A stretch of DNA of 64,000 nucleotides from contig JACQZW010000064.1 in assembly GCA_016213675.1 (NCBI GenBank), forward strand, positions 23,721 through 87,720, read 5' to 3'. Position numbers and translations under genes: made by a program. Numbering within the stretch: position 1 is the first letter of the stretch; the number at the start of each line of letters is the position of its first letter. Of the stretch, positions 25,694-34,603 are shown one piece after another. A model generated the notes under the pieces. That model was given only the letters and a program-made list of their open reading frames with translations. It made no database searches and was not told the origin of the DNA. Origin of the DNA: Acidobacteriota bacterium. GTDB taxonomy: Bacteria; Acidobacteriota; Thermoanaerobaculia; Thermoanaerobaculales; Thermoanaerobaculaceae.

Positions 25694-26449
25694 ATGTTGC
25701 TCACGGTGCCGGACGTTGCCGAGCACCTCGGGGTCACCCGGGCGACGGTCTACGCCTGGATCGCCGCTCGGGCGATCCCCTACATCAAGCTCAACGGCTG
25801 CGTCAGGTTCGACCCGGAGGAGATCAAGGAATGGATCGACCAACGACGAATCCCAGCGATGGGTGAAGGAGCGAAGCATGACGGTCTGGTACCGCGCCGA
25901 CCGACGACGGTGGATGGTGCAGATCAGGATCGAGGTGCCTGGGAAGGGGCGCTTGAGGATCCGCCGCCACTCTCCCGTCAACACCCGCCGGGGGGCGCAG
26001 ACGTACGAGCGCCAGCTGCGGGATCAACTGCTGGAGCGCGGAAGCCTCGAGCCGGAGGAGGCACCCGCTCTTCCGCCGACGTTGAGGGAGTTCTCCGGCG
26101 AGTTTCTCCGGAACTACGCCGGTACCTACAACCGGCCGGCGGAAACGGCGCAGAAGAAGCGGCTGCTGAAGAACCACCTGCTGCCCGCCATGGGCGACCT
26201 GCGCCTCGACCAGATCGATCTCGCCGTCCTGGTCGCGTATGCGAGGATGAAGCTCGACGAGAAGCTCCACCCGAACACGATCAACCACCACTTCGCGTGC
26301 CTGTCGAAGATCCTCCACTACGCGCTCGACTGCGAGAAGCTCGGGCGGATCCCGAAGTTCCGGAAGCTGGAAGTCCCGCCGCCCGACTGGCGCTACCTGC
26401 AGCCTGCCGAATCCGACCGGCTGCTCAAGGGGGCGCACGCGAACGGTGA
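25694..26449 (+). CDS. Excisionase-like HTH protein, frame runs on into the integrase gene
   Basis: The first 55 residues (MLLTVPDVAEHLGVTRATVY, then AWIAARAIPYIKLNGCVRFD and PEEIKEWIDQ) are a standard MerR/excisionase-type HTH_17 domain, expected to control excision and integrase expression. Beyond about residue 60 the frame has no stop and continues for 190 codons through the start of the integrase gene in a different phase. There the translation (RAPAAGSTAGARKPRAGGGT) is typical of a shadow. Either the stop codon has been lost, or the sequence has an indel near 25860, or the HTH was once fused in frame to the integrase. The functional protein is probably only the first 60-70 residues. Confidence 0.6.
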   Translation: MLLTVPDVAEHLGVTRATVYAWIAARAIPYIKLNGCVRFDPEEIKEWIDQRRIPAMGEGAKHDGLVPRRPTTVDGADQDRGAWEGALEDPPPLSRQHPPGGADVRAPAAGSTAGARKPRAGGGTRSSADVEGVLRRVSPELRRYLQPAGGNGAEEAAAEEPPAARHGRPAPRPDRSRRPGRVCEDEARREAPPEHDQPPLRVPVEDPPLRARLREARADPEVPEAGSPAARLALPAACRIRPAAQGGARER

Positions 26450-27047
26450 GGCCGAGCATGTCTTGGTCCTGACGGGCGTCCGCACCGGGTTGCGGATCTC
26501 GGAGTTGCTCGCACTCCGATGGGACGACATCGATCTTGATGCGGCGACCCTGCGAGTTCATCGCTCGCGGCCCGGCGTCGGCGCCGAGGGCGGGCCGAAG
26601 ACCAAGTACGAGCGGGTGGTGGAGCTGAGCCCGATGCTCGTGGAGGCGCTGCGCCGGCACCGCCATCTCCGCGGCCCCTACGTCTTCTGCGGGCCCAAGG
26701 GGAAGCCGCTGACCCGAGACGAGGCGAACCACATCCTCTGGCGCGCCTGCCGCAGGGCGAAGTTGAAGCGCACGTCGTGGCGGGTGCTCAGGCACACCTT
26801 CGCTTCCCAACTCCGGATGGCCGGCCGCGACCTACAGGAGGTGCAGGAGTTGCTGGGCCACACCGACATCGCGATGACCCTCCGGTACGCCCACCTGGGG
26901 CCGACCGCGAGGCGGGATGCGGTGGCATCCCTCGACTCGCTGGCCGAGCGCCGAGAGCAGCGGTCTGGCCTCCAGGTGGCCACCAACACAGGAGCTGGAG
27001 GCCACGGCGACCGCGATCCTGCCGTCGGGCCCAAGCCAACTACTTGA
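25878..27047 (+). CDS. int: Tyrosine recombinase (integrase)
   Basis: A 389-residue phage-type integrase. GAAGGAG precedes the ATG by six bases. The N-terminal arm (MTVWYRADRRRWMVQIRIEV) and SAM-like core-binding domain (about 70-165) precede the catalytic domain. Arg206 lies in TGVRTGLRISELLALRWDD. Box II is WRVLRHTFASQLRMAGRDLQ, with catalytic Arg305 and Arg302 where many family members have His. Then comes ELLGHTDIAMTLRYAHLGP with the nucleophile Tyr337. The gene ends 10 bp before the 3' end of a tRNA-Leu gene, the usual position for an integrase whose element occupies that tRNA. Confidence 0.92.
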   Translation: MTVWYRADRRRWMVQIRIEVPGKGRLRIRRHSPVNTRRGAQTYERQLRDQLLERGSLEPEEAPALPPTLREFSGEFLRNYAGTYNRPAETAQKKRLLKNHLLPAMGDLRLDQIDLAVLVAYARMKLDEKLHPNTINHHFACLSKILHYALDCEKLGRIPKFRKLEVPPPDWRYLQPAESDRLLKGAHANGEAEHVLVLTGVRTGLRISELLALRWDDIDLDAATLRVHRSRPGVGAEGGPKTKYERVVELSPMLVEALRRHRHLRGPYVFCGPKGKPLTRDEANHILWRACRRAKLKRTSWRVLRHTFASQLRMAGRDLQEVQELLGHTDIAMTLRYAHLGPTARRDAVASLDSLAERREQRSGLQVATNTGAGGHGDRDPAVGPKPTT

Positions 27048-27057
27048 TTTCGTTTCG

Positions 27058-27141
27058 TGCGAAAGGGGGGACTCGAACCCCCAAGTCCTTTCGGACACAG
27101 GAACCTGAATCCTGCGCGTCTGCCAGTTCCGCCACTTTCGC
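27058..27141 (-). tRNA. tRNA-Leu (anticodon CAG)
   Basis: The minus strand folds into an 84-nt class II tRNA. The acceptor stem GCGAAAG pairs with CTTTCGC. The anticodon stem CAGGA/TCCTG encloses the loop TTCAGGT with anticodon CAG. A long variable arm (GTCC/GGAC) and a T-arm GGGGG TTCGAGT CCCCC follow. CCA is not encoded (ACGA follows the acceptor stem). Its 3' end faces the integrase and is the likely attachment site; the tRNA remains intact. Confidence 0.95.
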
Positions 27142-27223
27142 GCCGGTCGCCGGTCTTGCCTGCGACCCGCACGGACAACTACCCGAGCCCACGCGGCATG
27201 TCAAGCAAGCCCGCCTTCGAACC

Positions 27224-27931
27224 TCACGCCCCGCCCGCAGGAGACGCGCCCGCCGCACTCCCACGCCGCAACCGCCGCTCCTGCAACGCCGCGACCGACA
27301 AGATCACCACGTTCCACCCGTTCCACAACCCCACCGTCGCCCAGCTCGGATGCACCAACACCGCAATGTACGTCCCCAGCCCGATCAGAATGCACCCACC
27401 CACCACGTCCCCCCGCAGCTCCGGCAACCGCCACCGCGAGATCATCAGCACCGCGAAGGCCACCACCAGCACCGCAGCCGCCTCCGCCGGCAGCTGCCCC
27501 CGCATCGCCACCACCGCCAGCATGTACCCCGCCGCAATCGGTATCGGCACCCCCACCGTCCGCCGCGCCTTCACGTGCACGTCCGACGTGAGATTGAATC
27601 GCGTCAGCCGCCCCACCCCCGCCAGCAAGTAGATCACGCTCACCGCCGCACCCACCGCACCCAGCGGCGCCAACACCGCCCGGTACGCCAGGAACGCAGG
27701 CGCCACCCCGCTGCTCACCGCATCCGAGAAGCTGTCGAGCTGCCGGCCGAAGTCGCTCGTCACCCCCAGCCGCCGCGCCACCCGCCCGTCCATCCCGTCC
27801 AGCAGGATCGCCGCCACCACCAGCCACGTCGCCAGCACGAACCGATCCTGCGATGCCGCCAGCACGGCGACAAACCCCGTCGAGATGTTCGTCAACGTCA
27901 TCAGGGTCGGCACGAGCAGCCGCAGCGTCAT
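27224..27931 (-). CDS. pssA: CDP-alcohol phosphatidyltransferase, probable phosphatidylserine synthase
   Basis: A 235-residue integral membrane enzyme with about seven hydrophobic segments. The CDP-alcohol phosphotransferase signature is DGMDGRVARR followed by GRQLDSFSD, giving the D-G-x2-A-R...G-x3-D-x3-D metal-binding motif. It transfers a phosphatidyl group from CDP-diacylglycerol, most likely to serine, the first step to phosphatidylethanolamine. The start MTLRLLVPTLMTLTNISTGF matches the family N-terminus. It is the first chromosomal protein gene beside the element's target tRNA. Phosphatidylglycerophosphate synthase is possible but less likely from the N-terminus. Confidence 0.82.
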   Translation of the reverse strand: MTLRLLVPTLMTLTNISTGFVAVLAASQDRFVLATWLVVAAILLDGMDGRVARRLGVTSDFGRQLDSFSDAVSSGVAPAFLAYRAVLAPLGAVGAAVSVIYLLAGVGRLTRFNLTSDVHVKARRTVGVPIPIAAGYMLAVVAMRGQLPAEAAAVLVVAFAVLMISRWRLPELRGDVVGGCILIGLGTYIAVLVHPSWATVGLWNGWNVVILSVAALQERRLRRGSAAGASPAGGA

Positions 27932-28107
27932 GGGCCTCCGAAGGCACGGTCGAAGCCTCCCGCACCTCCGGGCGGCGCAGGCCGCTCCACGTCCGCCCCG
28001 AACCTACCCCGGCCGCACCGCGCACGCAAATCCGCCTCGCCCATCCGCCCCGCCGCGCTCTGGCCCCGCCCTACCTCCCGTGCTACGTTCGGCCAAGGAG
28101 GATTTCC

Positions 28108-28881
28108 ATGAACAACACCTGGCGCGCGATGACGCTCGCAACGGCGGCCGCAACAGGAGCCCTCGCCTGCGGGGACTCCACGAGCGGCCCGGCCTGGAGC
28201 GGCACCGCCGCCTCCGTCTCCCTCGAATGGACGATCAACGGCACCGCCGCCTCGACGTCCACCTGCCGCGCCGTCGGCGGCGACTTCGTCGCCCTCTGGG
28301 TCGCCCCGGCCGATCCCGGCTGCTCCCCGGGCGCCGAAAGCTGCGGCGAGGCGCTCGAATCGTGGCTCTGGGACTGCTCCGCAGGCACCGCCCAGACCGG
28401 CCTCGACTTCCGCGCCGGCTCCGTCTGGCTGGCCTGGACCCTCGTGTCCACCGACGGCGCCGTGCGCGAGGCCACGCGCTGGCAGGAAGCCGCCCTGACC
28501 TCCGGCAACCGCGGCTTCCGCTTCGACTTCACTCCCACCCCGGTCGGCTCGCCCAACGCCGCCATCGTCTCGACGTGGACCCTCGCCGGCGCCGCCGCCG
28601 ACGCCGCAAGCTGCACCGCCGCCGGCGCGGAAACCGTCCGCCTCGTCACCCGCATCACCGGCGCCACCGTCGAAACCCCCGTGGACTTCCCCTGCCAGGA
28701 CGGCTCCGCCTCCACCGGCAACAACTACCGCGCCACCCAACGCTACGACCTGCGCTGGGAGCTGCGCGACGCCTCCGGCACCACCCTCGCCCCCTACCCC
28801 GCCACCGGCTGGCAGACCGCCCAGATGGTCGAAGGCGACAACCCGTTCACCCCCGACTTCCCCGCCGCTCCCCCACCCTGA
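28108..28881 (+). CDS. Putative secreted lipoprotein
   Basis: A 257-residue protein with AAGGAGG upstream of the ATG. Residues 1-21 (signal peptide ending ATGALACGD) place the lipidated Cys at residue 21. The mature part seems to contain two similar beta-rich modules, each with an SLEWTINGTAAS/STWTLAGAAAD-type strand, followed by conserved Cys and a later VRLVTRITG or FVALWVAP strand. The duplication suggests a transthyretin-like or immunoglobulin-like fold. No named family recognised. Confidence 0.65.
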   Translation: MNNTWRAMTLATAAATGALACGDSTSGPAWSGTAASVSLEWTINGTAASTSTCRAVGGDFVALWVAPADPGCSPGAESCGEALESWLWDCSAGTAQTGLDFRAGSVWLAWTLVSTDGAVREATRWQEAALTSGNRGFRFDFTPTPVGSPNAAIVSTWTLAGAAADAASCTAAGAETVRLVTRITGATVETPVDFPCQDGSASTGNNYRATQRYDLRWELRDASGTTLAPYPATGWQTAQMVEGDNPFTPDFPAAPPP

Positions 28882-28935
28882 TCGTCGACGGCCAGGCCGC
28901 GTCCGGCCCCACCGCAACCCGCCAAGTCCCGATGC

Positions 28936-30309
28936 TCACGCCGTAAGGACTTCGCGCCGCATCGTCTCCGCGATCCGCTTCGCCACCGCGTTCACCTGGA
29001 GGCGCGTCTTGCCCTCGACCATCACCCGCGCCAGCAGCTCCGTGCCCGAATAGCGCACCACGATCCGGCCGTCCCGTCCCATCGCACGCTCTGCCGCCCG
29101 GATCGCCTTCGTCGTCGCGGGCAGGTCCTCGACCGGCGGCTTGCAGGCGACCTTGAAGTTGAGCAGCACCTGCGGATACGGACGAAAAACCTCCGCCACC
29201 AGCGCCGACAACGGCCGCCCGCTGCGCAACAACACCGCCAGAAGCTGCAACGCACCCAGAACGCCGTCGCCCGTCGGCGCATGGTCCAGGAAGATGAGGT
29301 GCCCGGATTGCTCGCCCCCGAAGTTGAACCCGCCCGCACGCATCCGCTCCACCACGTAGCGGTCGCCTACCGCCGTGCGCTCCAGCTTCCCGCCCGCACG
29401 CTCGACCGCCCGCACCAGCCCCAGGTTCGACATGACCGTGACCACCAGCGTCTTGCGGGCCAGCTCGCCCCGCCGCAACATGTCGCTGGCCAGGATGGCC
29501 ATGATCGCATCCCCGTCGACCACGCGCCCGCGCTCGTCGGACACGATCACCCGGTCGGCGTCCCCGTCCAGCGCGATGCCGACCCGCGCACCCAACCGCC
29601 GCACGTCGGAACAGACCCTCGCCGGATGCAGTGCGCCGCAGGCGCGGTTGATGTTGCGGCCGTCGGGCCGGACGTTGAGCGCGACGACGTCCGCCCCCAG
29701 CTCGCGAAACACCAGCGGCGCCGAGCGATACGCGGCGCCGTTCGCCGCATCGATCACCACCTTGACCCCGTCCAGGCGCCGGCCGCGCGGAAACGTGTGC
29801 TTCAGCTCGACCACGTAGCGCCCCAGCGCGTCATCGATGCGGTGCGCCTGCCCGATCCGCCCGGGCGCCACCCGCCGCCTCTCGAGGTCCGCGCCCGACC
29901 CGATCAGCCGCTCGATCTCCGACTCCCGCCCGTCCGGCAGCTTGAAGCCGTCCGGACCGAAGACCTTGATCCCGTTGTCGCGGTACGGGTTGTGCGAGGC
30001 GGAAATCATCACGCCCGCGTCGGCGCGCATGCTGGTCGTGATGAACGACACGCCGGGCGTCGGCAAGGGGCCACAGAGCAGCACGTCGCCGCCCATCGAA
30101 ATCACCCCGGACGCCAGCGCGGTTTCCAGCATGTACCCCGAAAGCCGCGTGTCCTTGCCGATCACCACCTGCGGCCGACGCTTCTCCCCGTTCTGCCGGC
30201 ACGTCTGCGCCAGCGCCATCCCGACCCGCACCGCCATCTCCGCCGTCATCGGATGCCGGTTGGCCACCCCGCGAATCCCGTCCGTCCCGAAGAGCTGCCG
30301 CATCCTCAC
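28936..30309 (-). CDS. glmM: Phosphoglucosamine mutase
   Basis: A 457-residue enzyme that converts glucosamine-6-phosphate to glucosamine-1-phosphate for peptidoglycan and lipopolysaccharide synthesis. The N-terminus LFGTDGIRGVANRHPMTAEM is diagnostic. The phosphoserine loop is MISASHNPYRDNGIK, metal binding is DGDADRV, and sugar binding is GGEQSGHLI. The phosphate-binding loop VRYSGTE lies near the C-terminus. The GTG at 30309 overlaps the upstream stop; the ATG at 30303 (MRQLFGTDG) is an equally plausible start. Length matches the family. Confidence 0.96.
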   Translation of the reverse strand: MRMRQLFGTDGIRGVANRHPMTAEMAVRVGMALAQTCRQNGEKRRPQVVIGKDTRLSGYMLETALASGVISMGGDVLLCGPLPTPGVSFITTSMRADAGVMISASHNPYRDNGIKVFGPDGFKLPDGRESEIERLIGSGADLERRRVAPGRIGQAHRIDDALGRYVVELKHTFPRGRRLDGVKVVIDAANGAAYRSAPLVFRELGADVVALNVRPDGRNINRACGALHPARVCSDVRRLGARVGIALDGDADRVIVSDERGRVVDGDAIMAILASDMLRRGELARKTLVVTVMSNLGLVRAVERAGGKLERTAVGDRYVVERMRAGGFNFGGEQSGHLIFLDHAPTGDGVLGALQLLAVLLRSGRPLSALVAEVFRPYPQVLLNFKVACKPPVEDLPATTKAIRAAERAMGRDGRIVVRYSGTELLARVMVEGKTRLQVNAVAKRIAETMRREVLTA

Positions 30310-32126
30310 GACCCCTCCGTCCCCGCGTCCGGATCCTTCGGCGCACCCGGTCCGCCGTCGTCCGACGGATCCTTGATCCGCTCGCCGTCCGGATCGACCG
30401 GCACGTCGCCCGCGCCCGCATCGTCGTCCCGGTGCACCCCGCTCGTGACCACGTTCCGCGCGCCATCGGCCTCGGGCAGCACCGGGCTGACCCCGGAGCC
30501 GTAATAGCGGCCCGCCCAGTCCCGCACCAGATCCAGACCCGCGCTGACCACCGGATTGCTGAGCTCGAAACGGAACAACACGCGGTCGTCGCGGCCCGCC
30601 CAGGCGAAACCGAATGCCCCCCCCTCGTCCGCCTGCTCGATCCGCTGCATCAGCTCCTGCCAGCGCGGCACCTGCTCCGGCGCCGCGAGCCGCAGCCCGC
30701 CCAGCACCTCGGGATGCTCACCCCCCGTGATCCGCAAGTACCCCGCGCCCAGCTCGCCCAGATCCGCACCGGCCAGCGCCCGCGTCACGAATCGCAAGTG
30801 CGGTCCGAGCGTCCCCGAGTCCGTCACCGCGAAGAGCGTCGGCGACCCGTCCGCCGCCTCCGGCGCCGGCACACCGGCCTCCTCCTCCGGAGCCGTCAGC
30901 CGCCGGAGCTGGTCGACGAGCTGCGGCTGCCGGCCCTGCCCCGCCCGGCCCTCCAGCGCCGCGACCAGCGGTCCGAGGTTCGAGCGATGGACGATCAGCA
31001 TCACGCCGGGCTCGGGGAACAGGTACAGCCACGGCGTGGCGTCCAGGTGCTCCGGGTCGACCGTGACCGCCTCGCGCTCCGAGAGCATCGACCAGTTCGG
31101 CTTGCCGCCCGAAAGCGCGATCTGCCGGCCGACCAGCACCGCGATGTCCCGCTCCGCCAGGTTGTGGCGGATGAGCACCACGGTCCGCGAGCGGTCGGTC
31201 GGATCCGACGAGGTGATGTACAGCTCCTCGGCGTGCGCCAGAAGCTGGGCCTCCACGTGACCGAACATCGTCTGGTAGTCCGGGATCACCCGCAGCAACG
31301 ACGCGACGCCGCCGGCATGCGGTCCGCCCGCCACCGCGCTCAGGTTGAGGTACGCCAGCACCGCGGCATCGACCGGAACGTAGCGCAACACGTCGGGACG
31401 ATCGGGGTTGATCGCGAGCTGGATGCCGTCGGACGCCTGGCGGAAGAAGTCGTTCGCCGCCGCGATCGCCGCGTCCCCGCCCCAGTCGTTCCACGGACCG
31501 ATCTGCTCCAGCGGCGACCGCAGGACGTCGGGGATGAGGCCGGCCGAACGCTCGCTGTCCGTCGCGTCGAAGAAACGGTCCGCCGCGGCGAAACGATCCG
31601 AGCCCCAGTCGCTCATCCGAAGCTGCGGATTCATGGGATCGTACGGCTCGCCGAACTCGGACCCCAACGTGAGCTGCTCGGGATTGCTCTCGTCCTCCGG
31701 CGCCGCCTGGGGCAGCGCGGGGTGCGGCGGCTCGCGCGGGGTCCGCCCCGTGCGCCGGCCGGGATTCGACTCCCCCGCTCCCGGCGACGGCGGAGTCGGC
31801 GGCGACGCCGCCGCGGACGATGCCTCCGGCGGCTTCGGCGGCTCCGCCACGGGCTTCGGCGGCTCGGGAGCGCGCGGCGGCGGAGGCGCCGCACGCGGCA
31901 CCGGCGCCGGAGCCTCGAACAGATCCAGCATCACCGCCCGCGGCGCCCGCCGGGCGGGGACCCCGAAACCCGAAGCGTCCAACCCCTGCAACGCCAGATG
32001 GTGCAGGCCGAACGACACCACCCCGAACACCGCCCACGCCACCACCGCCCGGCGCCGCTCCCGGCTTCGCTCGCGCTTCTCAACGACCGCGAAGTCCCTC
32101 ACCCGACCTCCACGACCCCGCTCCAT
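30306..32126 (-). CDS. Membrane-anchored Pro-rich protein of unknown function
   Basis: A 606-residue protein. Residues about 25-45 (AVVAWAVFGVVSFGLHHLAL) form a single N-terminal transmembrane helix, as in TonB- or GltJ-like proteins. A long Pro/Ala/Glu spacer to about residue 150 could span the periplasm. The C-terminal 400 residues include repeated aromatic-acidic patterns (DYQTMFGHVEAQLLAHAEEL, RTVVLIRHNLAERDIAVLVG) and end in an acidic tail. The stop overlaps the glmM start. The start ATG follows GGGGAGG. I recognise no enzyme motif; a myxobacterial cell-envelope or motility-associated protein is plausible. Confidence 0.62.
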   Translation of the reverse strand: MERGRGGRVRDFAVVEKRERSRERRRAVVAWAVFGVVSFGLHHLALQGLDASGFGVPARRAPRAVMLDLFEAPAPVPRAAPPPPRAPEPPKPVAEPPKPPEASSAAASPPTPPSPGAGESNPGRRTGRTPREPPHPALPQAAPEDESNPEQLTLGSEFGEPYDPMNPQLRMSDWGSDRFAAADRFFDATDSERSAGLIPDVLRSPLEQIGPWNDWGGDAAIAAANDFFRQASDGIQLAINPDRPDVLRYVPVDAAVLAYLNLSAVAGGPHAGGVASLLRVIPDYQTMFGHVEAQLLAHAEELYITSSDPTDRSRTVVLIRHNLAERDIAVLVGRQIALSGGKPNWSMLSEREAVTVDPEHLDATPWLYLFPEPGVMLIVHRSNLGPLVAALEGRAGQGRQPQLVDQLRRLTAPEEEAGVPAPEAADGSPTLFAVTDSGTLGPHLRFVTRALAGADLGELGAGYLRITGGEHPEVLGGLRLAAPEQVPRWQELMQRIEQADEGGAFGFAWAGRDDRVLFRFELSNPVVSAGLDLVRDWAGRYYGSGVSPVLPEADGARNVVTSGVHRDDDAGAGDVPVDPDGERIKDPSDDGGPGAPKDPDAGTEGS

Positions 32127-32459
32127 ACGCCTCCCCACCGCCCACCGCAAGAACGACACACCCCCTGGAACGTCCGACAAAGCACGGGCATTCCCTACGT
32201 ACCAGAACCCGGCACGGGTCGTGCTTCCACGCGCAACGACCGGCGGCGCCTCGGGGGAGCCGCGAGACGCCGGCGGTTCGCGGGGGTCCGGTGGCGTCCG
32301 GTCCAACACCGCGGAAATACTGGCGACGGCCGGCCAGGCAGGTCGCGGCGGCGGGGCTTCCCGACGCCGTGCCGCCCCGCCGGCCGCGCGGCTCCCGTAC
32401 GCGGGGCGCGTACCACCGTTCGCACCCCGACGCCCGGACCAGGAAGGAGTTCTGCTAGA
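32127..32459. promoter_or_regulatory. Divergent intergenic region before the acyl-CoA dehydrogenase
   Basis: A 333-bp region between divergent genes. It must contain promoters for both, but I see no clear -35/-10 or operator. The only clear signal is AGGAAGGAG just before the ATG at 32460. Confidence 0.4.
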
Positions 32460-34091
32460 ATGCCCGAAGCCGCCATGGACCGCGAAGCACTCGACCTGAT
32501 CCTCGACACCGTACGCGAGTTCGGCGCCCGGAACCTCCCGCTCGACCGACGCCTCGCCATCGACAAGCACGAGGAGTCGACCGAGGCGATCGTCCGCGAG
32601 CTGATCGGGCCCGAAGTCGGACTGCACCTCGTGTTCATCCCCGAGGAACACGGCGGCATCGGCGGCGGCGCCTACGGCCTGTACCGCGTTTGCGAAGCCC
32701 TGGGCCGCATCGACCTGGGCATCGCCACCTCCCTCTTCGCCATCGCCCTGGGCACCGACCCCATCCGCGTCGGCGGCACCCCAGAGCAACAGGCCAAGTG
32801 GCTGCGCAAGATCGCCGAGGGACCCATGGTCGTCGCGTACGGGGCGACCGAGCCCAACGCGGGCAGCAACCTCGCCGCCCTTCGCACCACCGCCGATCCC
32901 GTCCGCGACGCCGGCGGCCGCGTCACCCACTACAAGCTCAACGGCGTGAAGCAGTTCATCACCAATGGCGGCATCGCCGACCTGTACACCATCCTCGCCC
33001 GCACCCCGAACGGGCCGTCCTTCTTCGCCATCGAGAAAGGCACGCCGGGACTCTCGCCGGGACGGACCGAAGAGAAGCACGGCATCCGCGCCTCGAACAC
33101 CTCGCAGGTCATCCTGGAAGACGCATTGGTCCCGGCCGAGAACCTCCTGGGCCTCGAGGAAGGCAAGGGACTCGAACACGCCTCGAAGGTCTTCTCCTAC
33201 ACCCGCCTCATGGTCGCCGCCTTCGGCCTGGGCGCAGGCGAGGAAGCCCTGTCGCGCGCGGTCGCCTACGCGAAGGACCGCGTGCAGTTCGACTCCGCGC
33301 TCATCGCCAAGCAGGGCTTCACCCACAAACTGCTCGTGCCCCACGCCGTCCGGCTCTCCGCCGCGCGCGCCTACATCGAGGAGATCGCCGCACGTCTCGA
33401 CTCGGGCAAGGAGCCCGAGCTGCCGACCGAGGGCGCGATCGCGAAGCTCGTGGCCACCGAGGCCGGCAACCGCGCGGCCGAAGCCGCGATCCAGGCGCAC
33501 GGAGGCTACGGCTACACCCGCGAGTACGAAGTCGAGAAGATCAAGCGCGACGTCCGCATCACCCTGATCTACGAGGGCACCAGCGAGGTGCTGCAGTCCG
33601 TGATCGCGCTCACGCGCTGGCAGGACACGCTGCGCACCAAGGGCCGCTTCCACCTCGACATGGCCGACGAGCTGGGACGACTCGACCCCGAAGGACGCGC
33701 CGGCGGCCCGACCGCCGCGCTCGGCCTGCGCGCACTCGCCGCGACGCTGGCCGAGGCGCGCAAGCAGAAGCTGACGCGCAGCCAGTGGGTGCAGTTCCGC
33801 CTGGCCGAAACGATCGCCGAGCTCGAAGCCGCCGGCGCGCTGGTCCGCGCCGCCGTGCGCGACGACGGCCCGGCCGGCGAAGCCCACCGCGCCCGCGCGC
33901 GCGTGCGCGCCCGCGAGGTCGCCATGGAGACCGCAGCCGCGGCCGTCGAGCTCGTCCTGGGCGCCGGGACGCTCGAGCCCGCCGCGCGCGCCGCGTTCGA
34001 AGCCGCCGCATGCCTCGATGCCATCCGCGCCGCGCAGGCGGGCCGCGTCGCCGACATGGACCTCGTCGCGAAGCATCTCGCTGCCGATTAG
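32460..34091 (+). CDS. Acyl-CoA dehydrogenase
   Basis: A 543-residue flavoenzyme that oxidises acyl-CoA thioesters to enoyl-CoA. The N-terminal helical domain is followed by VVAYGATEPNAGSNLAALRT, with the FAD-contact motif, and KLNGVKQFITNGGIADLYTI. The C-terminal catalytic domain has FDSALIAKQGFTHKLL, then AIQAHGGYGYTREYEVEKIK and IYEGTSEVLQ with the catalytic-base region. The last 150 residues are an extra helical extension, as in larger family members. The start ATG is preceded by AGGAAGGAG. Substrate class cannot be told from sequence alone. Confidence 0.92.
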   Translation: MPEAAMDREALDLILDTVREFGARNLPLDRRLAIDKHEESTEAIVRELIGPEVGLHLVFIPEEHGGIGGGAYGLYRVCEALGRIDLGIATSLFAIALGTDPIRVGGTPEQQAKWLRKIAEGPMVVAYGATEPNAGSNLAALRTTADPVRDAGGRVTHYKLNGVKQFITNGGIADLYTILARTPNGPSFFAIEKGTPGLSPGRTEEKHGIRASNTSQVILEDALVPAENLLGLEEGKGLEHASKVFSYTRLMVAAFGLGAGEEALSRAVAYAKDRVQFDSALIAKQGFTHKLLVPHAVRLSAARAYIEEIAARLDSGKEPELPTEGAIAKLVATEAGNRAAEAAIQAHGGYGYTREYEVEKIKRDVRITLIYEGTSEVLQSVIALTRWQDTLRTKGRFHLDMADELGRLDPEGRAGGPTAALGLRALAATLAEARKQKLTRSQWVQFRLAETIAELEAAGALVRAAVRDDGPAGEAHRARARVRAREVAMETAAAAVELVLGAGTLEPAARAAFEAAACLDAIRAAQAGRVADMDLVAKHLAAD

Positions 34092-34150
34092 CCGCTTTCG
34101 GTCGTATACTGACGCAACGAAGGGGCTCCCCGGCGCTATGAAAGTCGCCG

Positions 34151-34591
34151 ATGGAGGAGCCGATGGGGAAGATCATGACGAAGGTCAAGCTGACGAACCA
34201 GACCGATTGGGACCTGGCACGCGCGGGACGGCTGGATCCCGCACAGGTGCGAACCGTGGAAGTCGAGGCGCTCGTCGATACCGGCGCGACGATGCTGGCA
34301 CTCCCCGCCGACGTCTGCCGGACCCTCGGCCTGGTGGAGGAGGGCGTCCGCAACGTCCGCTACGCCGACGGCCGCAGGCGCAGCGTACCCTGGGTCGGCG
34401 GCGTGCGCGTCGGCATCCTCGGACGCGACATGACCTGCGACGCGCTCGTGCAGGCCGAAGGAACCACGCCGCTCATCGGCCAGATCCCCCTGGAGGGCCT
34501 GGACCTCGTGGTCGACCCGAAATCCCAGGACGTCAGCGTCAATCCCGCCTCCCCCGACGCCCCGTTGATGGAGCTGATGCGCGTCGCGTAA
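34151..34591 (+). CDS. Stand-alone retroviral-type (clan AA) aspartic protease-like protein
   Basis: A protein of up to 146 residues; ATGs at 34151, 34163 and 34175 are all possible and the second has GGAGGA four bases upstream. The catalytic loop is EALVDTGATMLALP (DTGA), followed by hydrophobic strands (VPWVGGVRVGILGRDMTC) and a later PLIGQIPLEGLDLVVD motif of the second hydrophobic-hydrophobic-Gly type. These small single-domain proteins form dimers like retropepsins and are common but poorly understood in bacteria. It stands alone between the acyl-CoA dehydrogenase and a repeat array. Confidence 0.78.
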   Translation: MEEPMGKIMTKVKLTNQTDWDLARAGRLDPAQVRTVEVEALVDTGATMLALPADVCRTLGLVEEGVRNVRYADGRRRSVPWVGGVRVGILGRDMTCDALVQAEGTTPLIGQIPLEGLDLVVDPKSQDVSVNPASPDAPLMELMRVA

Positions 34592-34603
34592 TTCCAGCCA
34601 CGA

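Noticed and set aside
30432..32450. Plus-strand extension upstream of the acyl-CoA dehydrogenase
   Set aside because: The family N-terminus and the AGGAAGGAG site place the start at 32460; upstream residues are Arg/Pro-rich antisense of a real minus-strand gene.
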